Shown here: positions 26,571 through 36,218 of the stretch, piece after piece
Numbering within the stretch: position 1 is the stretch's first letter
Layout of the letters: every line of letters begins with the position of its first letter
Source of the DNA: CAZENU01 sp965117035
GTDB lineage: Bacteria; Chloroflexota; Dehalococcoidia; Lucifugimonadales; CAZENU01
Assembly: GCA_965117035.1 (NCBI GenBank)
Contig: OZ220748.1
Location: 434,001 to 498,000 of the forward strand
DNA length: 64,000 nucleotides
Direction: 5' to 3'
Program-made: the position numbers and the translations under genes
The notes under the pieces: generated by a model
Database searches by the model: none
Seen by the model: only the letters and a program-made list of their open reading frames with translations
What the model was told of the DNA's origin: nothing

Positions 26571-27713
26571 ATGGCCCGCGATTCCGTGACGGTGACGCTC
26601 GACGGGGACGTCGTCGACAGGCTCCCCGCGGAACGAATCGTCCTCGACTACCCCGGCCTGACTGCCCGCGCCGAGGCCTGCATGGGCGTCACGAGCGACG
26701 GCGACGTGTGGGCCGCCGTGGGCTTCAACACCGGCCTCCGCGGCGCGCACGGCCACTTCAACCCCGAGCGCCTGTTCCGCTCCACCGACGGCGGCCGCAC
26801 GTGGGACAGCAGGCCGATGGCGCCGACCGGCTCCGCCCGCATGTGCGGATTCGGCGTCCTCGCAGACGACACCTTCCTGCTGACCGTCGGCCCAGACCAC
26901 GACGCCGAACGGCGCGACGAGCTGCGCGTCTTCGCGTCGTCAGACCGCGGCAGGACGTGGGACGGCCCGTCGGTCATCGCCGCCGCGCCGCACGAACGCA
27001 TTGCCGGCTCCTTCGAGTGCATCGCCCAGACGCGCTCCGGCGTCGTCCTGCTGCCAGCCGCACGACATACGGGATTCGAGCTCGATGGCCCCAAGGAACA
27101 CCTCGTCTTCCCGTCGTCCGACGGGGGCCGCACCTGGGGCGAGCCGTACGCGACCTTCGACGACGTCTACGAGCCGCACGTCCTGCAGCTACGGTCCGGC
27201 AAGCTGCTCGGGGCGTTCCGCTACCAGCGCGGTTGGCGCCCGGACGACCCGCCGGAGATCGTCGAGACGATGGCGGCGGGTCCGAACACGCCTGTGCCCG
27301 GCGTGCCCGGCTCCGGGGCGACCGCCTTCAAGCACGTCTTCGTCGGCGACTCCCACGACGACGGCCGCACCTGGCGGGACCTGCGCCCGCTGACGACAGG
27401 GCAGGGCAGGCCGGTAGTCGCCTACGGCGAGTGCCACGGCCAGTTGGCGCAGGTGCCCGACGGGCGCGTCGTCATGGTGCACGACCGTCGCTACCCCTAC
27501 GAAGCCGGCGAGACCCGCGCCAAGGTGAGCGAGGACGACGGCCAGACCTGGCGCCCCGAGACCTACCACCTCGCCTCCGGCCACGGCTACCCCGCCTGCG
27601 TCGCCCTCGACGACGGCGCCCTCGTCACCGTAACCGGCGCCACCCCCTTCGACGCCAACGCCAACGTCCTGGAAGACTGGCGCGCCGAGGCGATAATCTG
27701 GCGCCTGCCGTGA
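26571..27713 (+). CDS. Sialidase-like beta-propeller (exo-alpha-sialidase family)
   Basis: A 380-aa six-bladed-propeller protein with five Asp boxes (SXDXGXTW) at about residues 71, 123, 182, 261 and 320. No signal peptide is seen. The sialidase superfamily includes neuraminidases and many uncharacterised hydrolases; the Arg triad needed for sialic acid cannot be assigned securely. It sits between a GH-like gene and an amidohydrolase, suggesting glycan or glycoconjugate breakdown. Confidence 0.85.
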   Translation: MARDSVTVTLDGDVVDRLPAERIVLDYPGLTARAEACMGVTSDGDVWAAVGFNTGLRGAHGHFNPERLFRSTDGGRTWDSRPMAPTGSARMCGFGVLADDTFLLTVGPDHDAERRDELRVFASSDRGRTWDGPSVIAAAPHERIAGSFECIAQTRSGVVLLPAARHTGFELDGPKEHLVFPSSDGGRTWGEPYATFDDVYEPHVLQLRSGKLLGAFRYQRGWRPDDPPEIVETMAAGPNTPVPGVPGSGATAFKHVFVGDSHDDGRTWRDLRPLTTGQGRPVVAYGECHGQLAQVPDGRVVMVHDRRYPYEAGETRAKVSEDDGQTWRPETYHLASGHGYPACVALDDGALVTVTGATPFDANANVLEDWRAEAIIWRLP

Positions 27714-27741
27714 CGCCAAAGCGAGCGGCGGACGCTGAGGG

Positions 27742-29007
27742 CTACACCAGGTTCGCGCGGTCGACGCGGTTGCCGCCGAGGAACACGTCGACCGTGTCGC
27801 CCAGCGCCGTGATGTCCTGTGACGGGTCGCCCTTGACGACCAGCACGTCGGCCCGCTTGCCCGGCTCCAGCGTCCCGACCCGGTCGTCGATCCAACACGA
27901 CTTCGCCGAATCCGACGTGGCTGACACGATGGCCTCCATCGGCGTCATCCCGGCGTCGACGTGGGCCTCCACCTCCCAGTGGAACAGCCCCATCGGGTAC
28001 CGGCCCCACGACGAGTCGGATCCGCAGGCCAGACGCACTCCGGCGGCGCGCATCCGCTGGACCGCGTCGACGTAGTCGTCCCTGTCGTTCATCGCGCCGT
28101 CGAGCTCGGCCTGCTCCGCGGGGGACAGCTCCCCGGCCTCCGCCTTCGCGGAAAGCTCCCGGCGGCGCACGGTCGACCCGCCCAGGTTGCAGTTCGCCAT
28201 GACGCCCTGCTCCACCATGCGCTCGACCACGTCCTCGCGGTACAGCCACGAGCCGTCCGGCTCCCGGTGCCGCGCGTGGATGATCGTGTCGATGCCCGCG
28301 TCGAGACAGTTGAGCATCGCTTGGGACGAGACGCAGTGGGCCGCCGCGTGCCTGCCGAACTTGTGTATCTCGTCGCAGATCGCCTTCAGCTCGTCCAGGT
28401 CGAAGGAGGGCCGCTCCGGGATCGACGTCCTCGTGCTGCCGCCGGTGGCCGTGATCTTGACGAAGTCCGCGCCCTCCTTCACGAGCTGCCGCACCTCCGC
28501 GCGACACTCGTCTGGGCCCGTCGCCTCGATGCCGAAGTAGCCCAGGTGGCCGCCGACTATCGCCATCGGCCGGCCCGTGAGCACGAGCGTCGGCCCGACG
28601 GTGATGCCCATCTCGATCGCCTGCCGCAGCAGGAAGGTCGTCCGCTGCTTCGCGCCGCAGTCCCGCACGGTCGTCACGCCGGCGTACAGGTGCGCCCTCG
28701 CGTTGCGAGCCGACTGCAGCGCCAGCACCTCGTCGGGCAGGGTGGTCAGCTCGTCGCCGACCCGGCCGTCGCCCATCCCGTTCAGGTGGACGTGGCAGTC
28801 CACGAGCCCGGGCATGACCGTCCCGCCCTCGTAGACCCGCTCCTCGACCCGGGCGCCCTCCGGCGGGACGACCGTCCCCTCGGCGCCGACCGCCGCGATC
28901 GTGTCGCCCTGGAGCAGCACCGCGCCCCGCTCGACCGGCGCCGACCCGCTGCCGTCGATCAGCCGGTCCGCCCGGACCAACGTGAAGTCGTAGCCGCCGT
29001 CTCCCAT
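27742..29007 (-). CDS. Metal-dependent amidohydrolase
   Basis: A 421-aa amidohydrolase-superfamily protein, imidazolonepropionase/prolidase-like subgroup. Metal ligands are DCHVHLNG (His72, His74), the bridging Lys in DFVKITATGG (Lys184), His in HAAAHCVSS, His in IIHARH and Asp in LACGSDSS. The N-terminal LVRADRLIDGSG and C-terminal GTLEPGKRADVLVVKGDP form the usual beta-sandwich. AGGAGG precedes the ATG. It hydrolyses a C-N bond in an unknown cyclic amide or dipeptide. Confidence 0.92.
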   Translation of the reverse strand: MGDGGYDFTLVRADRLIDGSGSAPVERGAVLLQGDTIAAVGAEGTVVPPEGARVEERVYEGGTVMPGLVDCHVHLNGMGDGRVGDELTTLPDEVLALQSARNARAHLYAGVTTVRDCGAKQRTTFLLRQAIEMGITVGPTLVLTGRPMAIVGGHLGYFGIEATGPDECRAEVRQLVKEGADFVKITATGGSTRTSIPERPSFDLDELKAICDEIHKFGRHAAAHCVSSQAMLNCLDAGIDTIIHARHREPDGSWLYREDVVERMVEQGVMANCNLGGSTVRRRELSAKAEAGELSPAEQAELDGAMNDRDDYVDAVQRMRAAGVRLACGSDSSWGRYPMGLFHWEVEAHVDAGMTPMEAIVSATSDSAKSCWIDDRVGTLEPGKRADVLVVKGDPSQDITALGDTVDVFLGGNRVDRANLV

Positions 29008-29087
29008 CGCCTCAACCTCCTGGAAGTAAGCCGCGCCCCCATTATGTCACCGCCCCCCCACACGAACAACGCCCAAACTCTTCTCCC

Positions 29088-29127
29088 CAACTATCCACTA
29101 TCCACTTTCCCACTATCCACTATGCTG
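29088..29127. repeat. Short CTATCCA tandem-like repeat
   Basis: Four copies of (A)CTATCCACT, separated by 0-9 bases, precede the GH-like gene. This is low-complexity sequence in an intergenic gap with no evident function. Confidence 0.4.
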
Positions 29128-29167
29128 TTAAGCTGAGCGCCCACACCTCACCGGCGGGAGGAGAAAC

Positions 29168-30682
29168 ATGGCCCTGATCGACATCGGCTCCCGGAAGCAG
29201 CTTTTCCTGGACGACTACCTGGTCGAGAGCATGACCGACGCGAAGAAGGGCGTGAACCCCGCGGTCAAGGCCGACCACAACCCTGTCCTCCGCGCCGAGC
29301 GGCCCTGGGAGGGCAACCACATCTCGGGCGGCAGGGTCATCTACGACGATGACGAGGGGCTGTTCAGGATGTGGTACACCGGCGTCAACCTCCGCGTCGA
29401 CCCGGAGAGGAAGACAGGCGGGGCGTGGGGCATCTGGCTCCTGGGCGAGGACGAGCCGGTGAGGTGCCTCGCGACCTCGGAAGACGGCATACACTGGGAG
29501 AGGCCGAACCTGGGACTGGTGGAGTTCCAGGGGTCGAAGCAGAACAACATCCTGCCTCCGGGCAGCCTCTCTCCCACGTTCAGGGACGACCACGAGCGGG
29601 ACCCCTCCAGGCGCTACAAGCACCTCGCCTGGACCAAGGACACGACGGCCCCGATGGTGGGCGACCTCTACTACTCCCCGGACGGGTTCGACTGGACGCC
29701 GTACGAGGGCAACCCGATCATCGACACGACGCCGGCCATCGGCCGCTGGGGCCCGACATGGTTCATGGGATGGGACCCGATAGGGGAGACCTACGCCGCC
29801 TACGTCGAGAACACCCACCACATGCGCGGGCCCCTCGGCAAGCGCATCATCGGCCGCGCCGAGAGCCCGGACGCCATCCACTGGAGCGACCCCGAGACCG
29901 TCCTGCTGCCGGACGCACTCGACTACCCGGACACCGAGTTCTACGAGCTGAACGTGACGCCGTACGAGGGCCTCTACCTCGGCCTGCTATGGATATTCCG
30001 CACCACCAGCCTGACGCACCACCCCGAGCTCGTCGTCAGCCGCGACGGCGTCCACTTCGAGCGCAACTACCGCGAGCCGTTCATCTACCGCGGCGGGCGC
30101 CGGGTCGACTTCGATCACGACAGCGTCTACGTCAACGACACGATCGTCCACGGCGACAAGGTCCTTTCCTACTACAGCGGCACCAACTGCCGATCGCCGG
30201 AGCACATGATCGAGCTCGGCGACGACGCGACCATGGCCATAGGCCTGGCCACGTCGCGCCTCGACGGCTTCGTATCCGTCGACAGCGGCAAGGGATGGAT
30301 ACAGCGCGACGAGACCGACGAGTACCTGCGGAGTGTCACCGGTACGCCGCACCTGGAGGAGGTCTCCCGGGGCCCGCAGTCGTTCGGCCAGCTCGTCACG
30401 CGCTCGTTCAGCTTCAGCGGCTCACGGCTGCACCTGAACTGGACGCGCGCGCCCATCGCGGCCGGGCCCGGCCACGGCGAGCTCCGCGTCGAGCTGCTGA
30501 CCTTCAACCACAGGAAGATCGAGGGCTTCACCTTCGACGACGCCGACCCGATCACCGAGTCTGGCCTCGACCAGGTAGTCTCCTGGAACGGCGAGTCCGA
30601 CCTCAGTCGCCTGGCGGGCCAGACGATCAAGCTCCGCTTCTACCTCAAGAACTGTAAACTCTACTCGTTCAGATTCGAATAG
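29168..30682 (+). CDS. Predicted glycosyl hydrolase (GH32/GH43-like beta-propeller fold), 504 aa
   Basis: A soluble protein starting IDIGSRKQLFLDDYLVE, then repeated blade-like stretches (LFRMWYTGVN, CLATSEDGIHWERPNLGLVE, LYYSPDGFDWTPYEGNP, HPELVVSRDGVHFERNY). The pattern is common in uncharacterised planctomycete and Chloroflexota proteins annotated as GH32-like. The C-terminal part (about 390-504) is a beta-sandwich-like domain ending KLRFYLKNCKLYSFRFE. GGGAGGAG precedes the ATG. The substrate is unknown. Confidence 0.75.
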   Translation: MALIDIGSRKQLFLDDYLVESMTDAKKGVNPAVKADHNPVLRAERPWEGNHISGGRVIYDDDEGLFRMWYTGVNLRVDPERKTGGAWGIWLLGEDEPVRCLATSEDGIHWERPNLGLVEFQGSKQNNILPPGSLSPTFRDDHERDPSRRYKHLAWTKDTTAPMVGDLYYSPDGFDWTPYEGNPIIDTTPAIGRWGPTWFMGWDPIGETYAAYVENTHHMRGPLGKRIIGRAESPDAIHWSDPETVLLPDALDYPDTEFYELNVTPYEGLYLGLLWIFRTTSLTHHPELVVSRDGVHFERNYREPFIYRGGRRVDFDHDSVYVNDTIVHGDKVLSYYSGTNCRSPEHMIELGDDATMAIGLATSRLDGFVSVDSGKGWIQRDETDEYLRSVTGTPHLEEVSRGPQSFGQLVTRSFSFSGSRLHLNWTRAPIAAGPGHGELRVELLTFNHRKIEGFTFDDADPITESGLDQVVSWNGESDLSRLAGQTIKLRFYLKNCKLYSFRFE

Positions 30683-31072
30683 GGTGCGCCTATGGCTGTA
30701 TTCGGCCATAGCTACCACGTTAGTTACACCGTAAAGGGAGGGCGAGATGAAGGGGCTCAGGGAAGATTCACGGCGCGATCAGGGACACGCTGTGGCGGAC
30801 ACTGAAATGGGTGGTCGCGGTGGGGGCCACGCCCTCATATTCCCAAGTCCGCAAACGTCGGCTGGCTCATGGCTTCCTATCCTCCCTGGTCAGCTATGAC
30901 GCTTGTTACTATGCCACAAAACCATCAGGACTTATTCAGAGAGTCCCTAGACTCTGCTCGCCTCCCGACCGTCGCCCACTGCGGCGCTGTTGTGCTGCTA
31001 AACAACGGGCGCGAGGCGCAGGACCTCCTCTGTCCTCTGGCCTGGCGGTGGCGGAGGCCGAGCGGCTCTGGC
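30683..31072. other. 390-bp intergenic region with one hairpin
   Basis: CTATGGC and GCCATAG (30691-30712) form a 7-bp hairpin shortly after the GH-like stop and may end its transcript, though no T-run follows. The rest shows no convincing frame or RNA. Confidence 0.4.
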
Positions 31073-32681
31073 TCACCTCGAATCGGTGTCAAATCTCCGC
31101 GTCTCTGACGGGCGTCCGAGCCGATGGGAGCCCACGACCTGGCGGAGTACGTCAGGTCCCTGGGGTTCTTTTGGTCTGGCCGTGGCGCGCTTGAAGAGCC
31201 GGGCGCGTCGGATGAGGGACGCTGACCACGCTACCGTAAGATGTCGACCCTGCGCGAGTTCGGGTCTGTGCGCCGCCAGAAACTCCTCCTGCGAGCGCGT
31301 CCCCTTCATGCTGTTGCACGCCCCGCATAGCAGTTGAAGGTTGTCGATATGGTCGGTCCCGGCCTTGGAGCGGGGGACGATGTGGTCTATCGTGAAGTTG
31401 CGTATCTCGAAAAGCGTCCGGCAGCCCGCGCAATGCCCTGCCTGCCTCCCGTACAAGGTATTCTTGTGTGTCTTGGCGGGCGGTAGTTTCCCCTGATCGG
31501 TACGCTTGGGAATGTCGTCAAGGTAGACAGTGCGGAGGCTGAACAGCCCCAACTCTTCCCTCATGCGCCTCTTGACTAGAACCTTTGCCATCGGTGACAG
31601 GTCGATACCCACCCACTTGCGCTCCAGCTTCTCAGCCGCAACAAGGGCCGTTGCGCAGCCGCAGAATGGGTCGAATACCACGTCGCCCTCGTTGCTGCTG
31701 GCTTTGATGATGCGCTCCAACAGGGCTAACGGCTTCTGAGTCGGGTAGTTGACTCGCTCCTTCGCCCGCGCGTTGACCACGTTGATGTCTGTCCAGATGT
31801 CGCCGGGCAGTTGGCCCGCATTTGGCGGCAGGTAGCGCTTGAGCGCAGGCATTCCGCCTTTTGACGAGTGGTGGATCATCCCCGCCTTGTCCAGCGCATC
31901 AAGCCTGTCGTGGGCGTTGGCAATGCTGATATAGCCAGGTAGCAACGTCTCAAGGTATTGAGCGTATGCGCCCTTCTTTGGGACCGCCCAATGGCGGCCC
32001 TTGGGAGTAGGGTCGAAATCCCGCCATGCCTCGCCCGATTCCCCATCCCGTGTGCCAGCGCCTGTTAGGTCTCCTGTGCGGTAGCGGCCTCTGTCATCGT
32101 GGTACCGATACTTGGACGACACGTTCTTTTCGTCCAGGGCCACGCGCACCGCGTCGGGATTCTGCTTTGCCCCGCCATACATCAGGATCGTGTCGGACTC
32201 CGAGCCTGTCGTTGTGCGCCGAGGTTCGCTTCCACGTTATGTCCGCCCAGAACGACGACGCGCCGAAAACCGTGTCCATGACCATTTTCAGATAGTGGCT
32301 GGCCGTTGGGTCACAGTGCAGATAGACGCTTCCGGTAGGCTTCAACAGCCGCTCCATCTCGATCAGTCGCACGGCTATCATGATCAGGTAAGACTGCATC
32401 CCCTTGCCGTGCGCCTGTCTCGCGGCATCTATCACGGCGTAGAGCGCGGGGTTGGCTTCTGCTATCTCCCCATGCCACGCGAGGTCGACGTCCGAGAGCC
32501 TCCATGTGTCTTTGAACGCCGCTACCGCGCCTTCTGAACCGATGGGTGCCGAGTAGTTGCGGTTCGAGTTGAACGGCGGGTCCAGATAGATGAGGTCTAC
32601 CGTCTCGGAGTTCAGACCGCGCATAACGTCCAAGTTGTCGCCCGTCCACAGCGTCCGGTTGTGGAAGTTCTGCCTAGCCAT
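31073..32681 (-). pseudogene. DNA methyltransferase-HNH nuclease fusion, split by a frameshift
   Basis: Two overlapping frames (32681-32094 and 32182-31073) make one protein of about 535 aa. The first has DLIYLDPPFNSNRNYSAP (motif IV DPPF, residues 34-37) and ITWKRTSAHND. The second continues SESDTILMYGG, NYPTQKPLALLERII and VFDPFCGCATALVAAEKL (motif I), the beta-class order of N6-adenine or N4-cytosine methyltransferases. A C-terminal HNH domain follows (CAGCRTLF, TIDHIVPRSKAGTDHIDNLQLLCGACN). Total length exceeds a multiple of three by one base, so a single extra base near 32200 explains the break. It may be a real mutation or an assembly error. Confidence 0.85.
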
Positions 32682-33010
32682 CGCGCAAGACTCTCTCTTG
32701 TGATACAGTGCCGACGCTCCCTACCACGAGTACACGACTCATGCGACCTGAGTGGGCGATTGTGCCCCCTTGTGGCGCGCATCGGGTGACTCGTAGTAGG
32801 GAAGCCCGTACGCGTCCACGGCCCCCACGTCTCAGGGTCGGGGTCAGCCACCCATCGGGTCTGACGGTTGTTCCAGGAGCTCGTCCGCTCCTGTTCCTTC
32901 TCCCGCGTCAGACCGCTGAACCGGGTGTTGCCGGTGTCGCTTCAAGAGCCCCAAACTTCCGGCTCGGGGTCTGGCACCCATCGCGTCTCGCGCTCGCTGC
33001 ACCAATTTCC
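32682..33010. other. Intergenic region with imperfect direct repeat
   Basis: Upstream of the methyltransferase, CAAGA-N5-TCTTG (32686-32700) is a small dyad that could be an operator. Two 28-base near copies (32835-32862 and 32961-32988, 24 matches) occur in direct orientation. No gene is supported. Confidence 0.4.
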
Positions 33011-33256
33011 CTACTCTCCTTCTTCTAGAGGTCGGCAGAAGTCGTCCCAGACTGCATCAGATACATTGACATCGAGGGGTCGCGTCTTACAAAGACTGCT
33101 CCATTCCTGAGAAAGCGGAGGCCCGATTGGCAAGATGGTGGTCAAGGGGTCACCTGGCCCATACCAGACGAAACCCGCAGCCATCAAAGAACCTGCGACC
33201 AGTACGAAGAGCCACCGTATGGTTCGACGCGCGATGTACTTGGCAGCGTGCTTCAT
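33011..33256 (-). CDS. Small single-pass membrane protein (81 aa)
   Basis: N-terminal basic region then one hydrophobic helix (WLFVLVAGSLMAAGFVWY), followed by a short polar tail. Its start, MKHAAKYIARRTIRWLFVL, resembles the neighbour at 33266-33733 (MKYAARYAVRRTLFWLFVL), so the two are paralogues. No known family. Confidence 0.6.
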   Translation of the reverse strand: MKHAAKYIARRTIRWLFVLVAGSLMAAGFVWYGPGDPLTTILPIGPPLSQEWSSLCKTRPLDVNVSDAVWDDFCRPLEEGE

Positions 33257-33265
33257 GGAATGCGC

Positions 33266-33733
33266 TTAGAAGCTCCTTTCCATCCACTCGCGGAACTCGT
33301 CGCAGTCCATTTCCACCGGGTAGTAGTGTCCCTTGGGATTGCCTCGCCATTGCTCGCAGGTATAGGTCTTTCTCTGCTGGTCGACGAAAGCGAGGGTGGC
33401 CAGGCTAATGCCGGTTATGGCGAAGGCGGCTAGCAGAAGGTATCCAATGCGCCGAATTCTGACGTTGGGTATGAGCCATGCAAATGCGATGGCGAGTAGC
33501 GCGAGCGCGAGGATGCCGGCTACGTACGTTCCGAAAAAGAGGGGGTCGAGATAATCCCAGGTTGTCAGCCATTCGTAGAGCTCGTAGTTTTCGTATCCGG
33601 TGATGCCGAAGTCTGCTTGGAACAGTTGGGGAGGCTGGTAGAAATCGACAGTGTAGACTCCGAGGCAGACCACGGCCAGTACGAATAGCCAGAACAGGGT
33701 TCGACGTACGGCGTACCTAGCTGCGTACTTCAT
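33266..33733 (-). CDS. Small membrane protein (155 aa), paralogous N-terminus to its neighbour
   Basis: Helices at about 9-30, 67-88 and 100-118, with a C-terminal segment containing two Cys (YTCEQW, MDCDEF). ATG at 33733 is preferred because GGAGGTG precedes it by 4 bases; a GTG further upstream has no such support. Nine bases separate it from the 81-aa paralogue downstream, so they probably form an operon. Confidence 0.7.
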   Translation of the reverse strand: MKYAARYAVRRTLFWLFVLAVVCLGVYTVDFYQPPQLFQADFGITGYENYELYEWLTTWDYLDPLFFGTYVAGILALALLAIAFAWLIPNVRIRRIGYLLLAAFAITGISLATLAFVDQQRKTYTCEQWRGNPKGHYYPVEMDCDEFREWMERSF

Positions 33734-34126
33734 CACACACCTCCGCACTCACCGTATCACAAACTGAAGTCCGTTTGCGGAAGGCTGGAGCTTGGAGCTG
33801 CAGCTCGACTACTGGCGCCCGCTGGGGGTACCAGCGCCAAAAGAGTTAGGTGCTACAGTTTGCCTCATTCTGTCGCCTCTTTAGTCGGCGCGGGGTTCAT
33901 CTACGTCGAGAGCCCTCTCGAGAGCGATCACGAAGATGTGGGGGTTGTCAGGACGTCATAAGACAGTGGCGCAGCCGAATAGCTCTATCTCAGTTGGGTT
34001 GGTGGAACCGCGTCAGTCTATCTGCCTTGCCCCCAGTTGTCGACCTCCCACGGGCTGACGCCTAAGGTTCGGATGGGATGCCGGCTACGGTTGTCCAGCG
34101 CCTGATTTCCTGATATCTTCCCGCCC

Positions 34127-34250
34127 GTCACAACGAGCGGGTTCCCGACAAAGCGAACCCCCACTGCCGATTTGGAGCGCGCATACGTCTTCGTTGCTCG
34201 CGTATGCGCGTCTCCCGGTAGGCCATGCGTACCCGGCAGCTCGTTGTGAC
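34127..34250. repeat. Nested inverted-repeat element, 124 bp
   Basis: Outer arms GTCACAACGAGC (34127-34138) and GCTCGTTGTGAC (34239-34250) are perfect complements. Inner arms CGCGCATACG (34178-34187) and CGTATGCGCG (34201-34210) are also perfect. Together they suggest a MITE-like insertion or a structured leader just upstream of the J-domain gene. The remainder of 33734-34289 shows no supported gene. Confidence 0.6.
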
Positions 34251-34289
34251 AGGTGAGCGACGGAAACGTCCTGCCGGGAGGCACCCCCC

Positions 34290-36218
34290 GTGAGCCCGTA
34301 CGAAGTTCTTGGGGTCGGCCCCAACGCATCCGACAGAGAGATTCGGCGAGCCTATCGCCGACTCGCTCTTCAGCATCACCCGGACCGGAGCGACGACTCC
34401 AGCGCGGCATCCCACTACGAGGAACTCCACGCCGCCTACGAAACCCTGCTCGGCGAACCGCCCCCTGAGTCCGTGTCGTGCAGTATGTGCGACGGCCACG
34501 GGCAGATCATCTCGCGCTGGTCTGAGACCATCGGCGGCCAGTGGCTCCGCTGCCCCAACTGCATGGGAACGGGCAAGACCTTTGCCGCCATGTCGGAGCA
34601 GCCGCCCACGGCCAGAGAGGCGGAAGAGGCCGAGAGGGCCCGTGTCCGGCGGGAGGTCTACGAGGGGCTCGCGCCGCAGGCACACGAGGATGATGTAGAG
34701 CAGGCGGAACCGGCGCGGCATCCGAGTGCGCGTCAGGTCGGCGAGCGCGTCTTGACCGACCGGGCCGCTGCCGAACAGGCCCGTCAGGTACAAGCCGACG
34801 ATGAATCGAAAGACAGAGAGCCGCCACGCCGCCCGCCACGCGCCCGCAGTCAGCAGGAACCACTTCCATCCCCGCGCCGCAAGCGCCGCCGCCTGACGGC
34901 GGTGGCGGCGCTCGTGGCCTTGGCCGTCCCCGTGCTGGCGGTCGGAGTCCTCGTTGTCTTCGTCCTGCCGTCACTGCTCTCCGAGAGCGCGTCACGCGCC
35001 CGGGAGCGCGACGCGGCCATTGCCGGCCGCAACGTCGCCATTCAGGAACGGAACGAGGCCATCGACGCCCACAACGCCGCCATCCGGGGTCTCGACAGCG
35101 CCCGCGCCGAGAAGACGGCGCTGGACGCCGAGTACACCGAGTTGGAGGCACGATACGCGGGCACGCTGGACGACCTCGCAGCGCTCCGCGTCGAGCACGA
35201 GACCCAGCAGGTGGACATGGCCACACTGCGAGCCGACCACGACGCGCTTACCGACGACCTGCGAGCCGTCACGCTGGAGCGCGACGAAGCCCGAGGACGA
35301 CAGGCCGAGCTCGAAACCGAGATGGCCGAGATGCAGTCCAGCATGAGCACGATGCAATCCGACACGGATACCATGCGGGACGACATGGACGTGCTGAAGC
35401 GCATCAACGAGCGGCTGGAAGGCCGCATGGAAAGCCTCAGCCTCGAACTCGAAACGGCGCAGAAGCAGCGGTCAGAGGCCCTGACGCGGGCCAGATCACT
35501 TGAGGGCAGGGTTGGCTCAATGGACAGCCTGCGACTCACCATTGACCGCCTGAGCGAACAGAAGCAGGACCTAGAGGCCGAGATAGAAGAGCTGAAGGTG
35601 CGGCGCGAGCCGTTGCTGCTGGAGCCGGGCGGTACTATGACCGTCTGGTTCAAATGCACCGGCAGCATGGAACCCAAGATCACCTGTCTGGACAAGGCCA
35701 CGGTCATAACTGACATACGCCCCGCCGACATAGTGGTCGGCACCGTCCTCATGTTCAAGTGCCGACGCGGCACGGTCCCCGGCGACGACCCCGGCGAATT
35801 CGACTGGGGCGCCGCCCACAGGGTGATCGAAGTCAGAGTGGTGAACGGCGTCCATTATTATCTGCCCAAAGGCGACGCGAGTGATAGTGAAGACCCCGAT
35901 CCCTGCTGGGTTCACGAAGACGGCGTCGATGGCTACCTGACGGCCCTCCACAAGAACGTTCGGATGGAGAACGCCGCGCTGCGAGACGCCGTGCTCGACG
36001 CGAGGGACGCGTTCAGGGCCTCCACGCAAGCCTACCGCGACGTGCGGCAAAGGGTCTGCGGGGCTCCCGATGCAACGGTCTGTCCGGCGGGCCCACAGTA
36101 CGCGGCGGTGACGGCGGCCTACGATCGGCATATCGAGGCGTACCACACGTACAACTGCTGGCTGAATCACGCCCGCGAAGCTGAGTATGGCGCGTCCCTG
36201 CCCCACGACTGCTCGTAG
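34290..36218 (+). CDS. J-domain / zinc-finger / transmembrane / coiled-coil / S26 signal-peptidase-like fusion protein
   Basis: A 642-aa multidomain protein. A J-domain (residues 1-55, SPYEVLGVGPNASDREIRRAY with HPD at 30-32) is followed by a DnaJ-type zinc finger with Cys64, Cys67, Cys88 and Cys91 (CSMCDGHG, CPNCMGTG). An acidic/basic linker leads to a transmembrane helix at about 202-228, then a long coiled coil (about 230-440). The C-terminal domain resembles ER/archaeal-type signal peptidase S26: CTGSMEP (Ser459), DIVVGTVLMF, AHRVIEV (His510) and LPKGDASDSED (Asp529). The GTG start follows GGGAGG. The J-domain should recruit cytoplasmic DnaK, while the peptidase-like domain lies across the membrane. 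The function is unknown. Confidence 0.8.
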   Translation: MSPYEVLGVGPNASDREIRRAYRRLALQHHPDRSDDSSAASHYEELHAAYETLLGEPPPESVSCSMCDGHGQIISRWSETIGGQWLRCPNCMGTGKTFAAMSEQPPTAREAEEAERARVRREVYEGLAPQAHEDDVEQAEPARHPSARQVGERVLTDRAAAEQARQVQADDESKDREPPRRPPRARSQQEPLPSPRRKRRRLTAVAALVALAVPVLAVGVLVVFVLPSLLSESASRARERDAAIAGRNVAIQERNEAIDAHNAAIRGLDSARAEKTALDAEYTELEARYAGTLDDLAALRVEHETQQVDMATLRADHDALTDDLRAVTLERDEARGRQAELETEMAEMQSSMSTMQSDTDTMRDDMDVLKRINERLEGRMESLSLELETAQKQRSEALTRARSLEGRVGSMDSLRLTIDRLSEQKQDLEAEIEELKVRREPLLLEPGGTMTVWFKCTGSMEPKITCLDKATVITDIRPADIVVGTVLMFKCRRGTVPGDDPGEFDWGAAHRVIEVRVVNGVHYYLPKGDASDSEDPDPCWVHEDGVDGYLTALHKNVRMENAALRDAVLDARDAFRASTQAYRDVRQRVCGAPDATVCPAGPQYAAVTAAYDRHIEAYHTYNCWLNHAREAEYGASLPHDCS

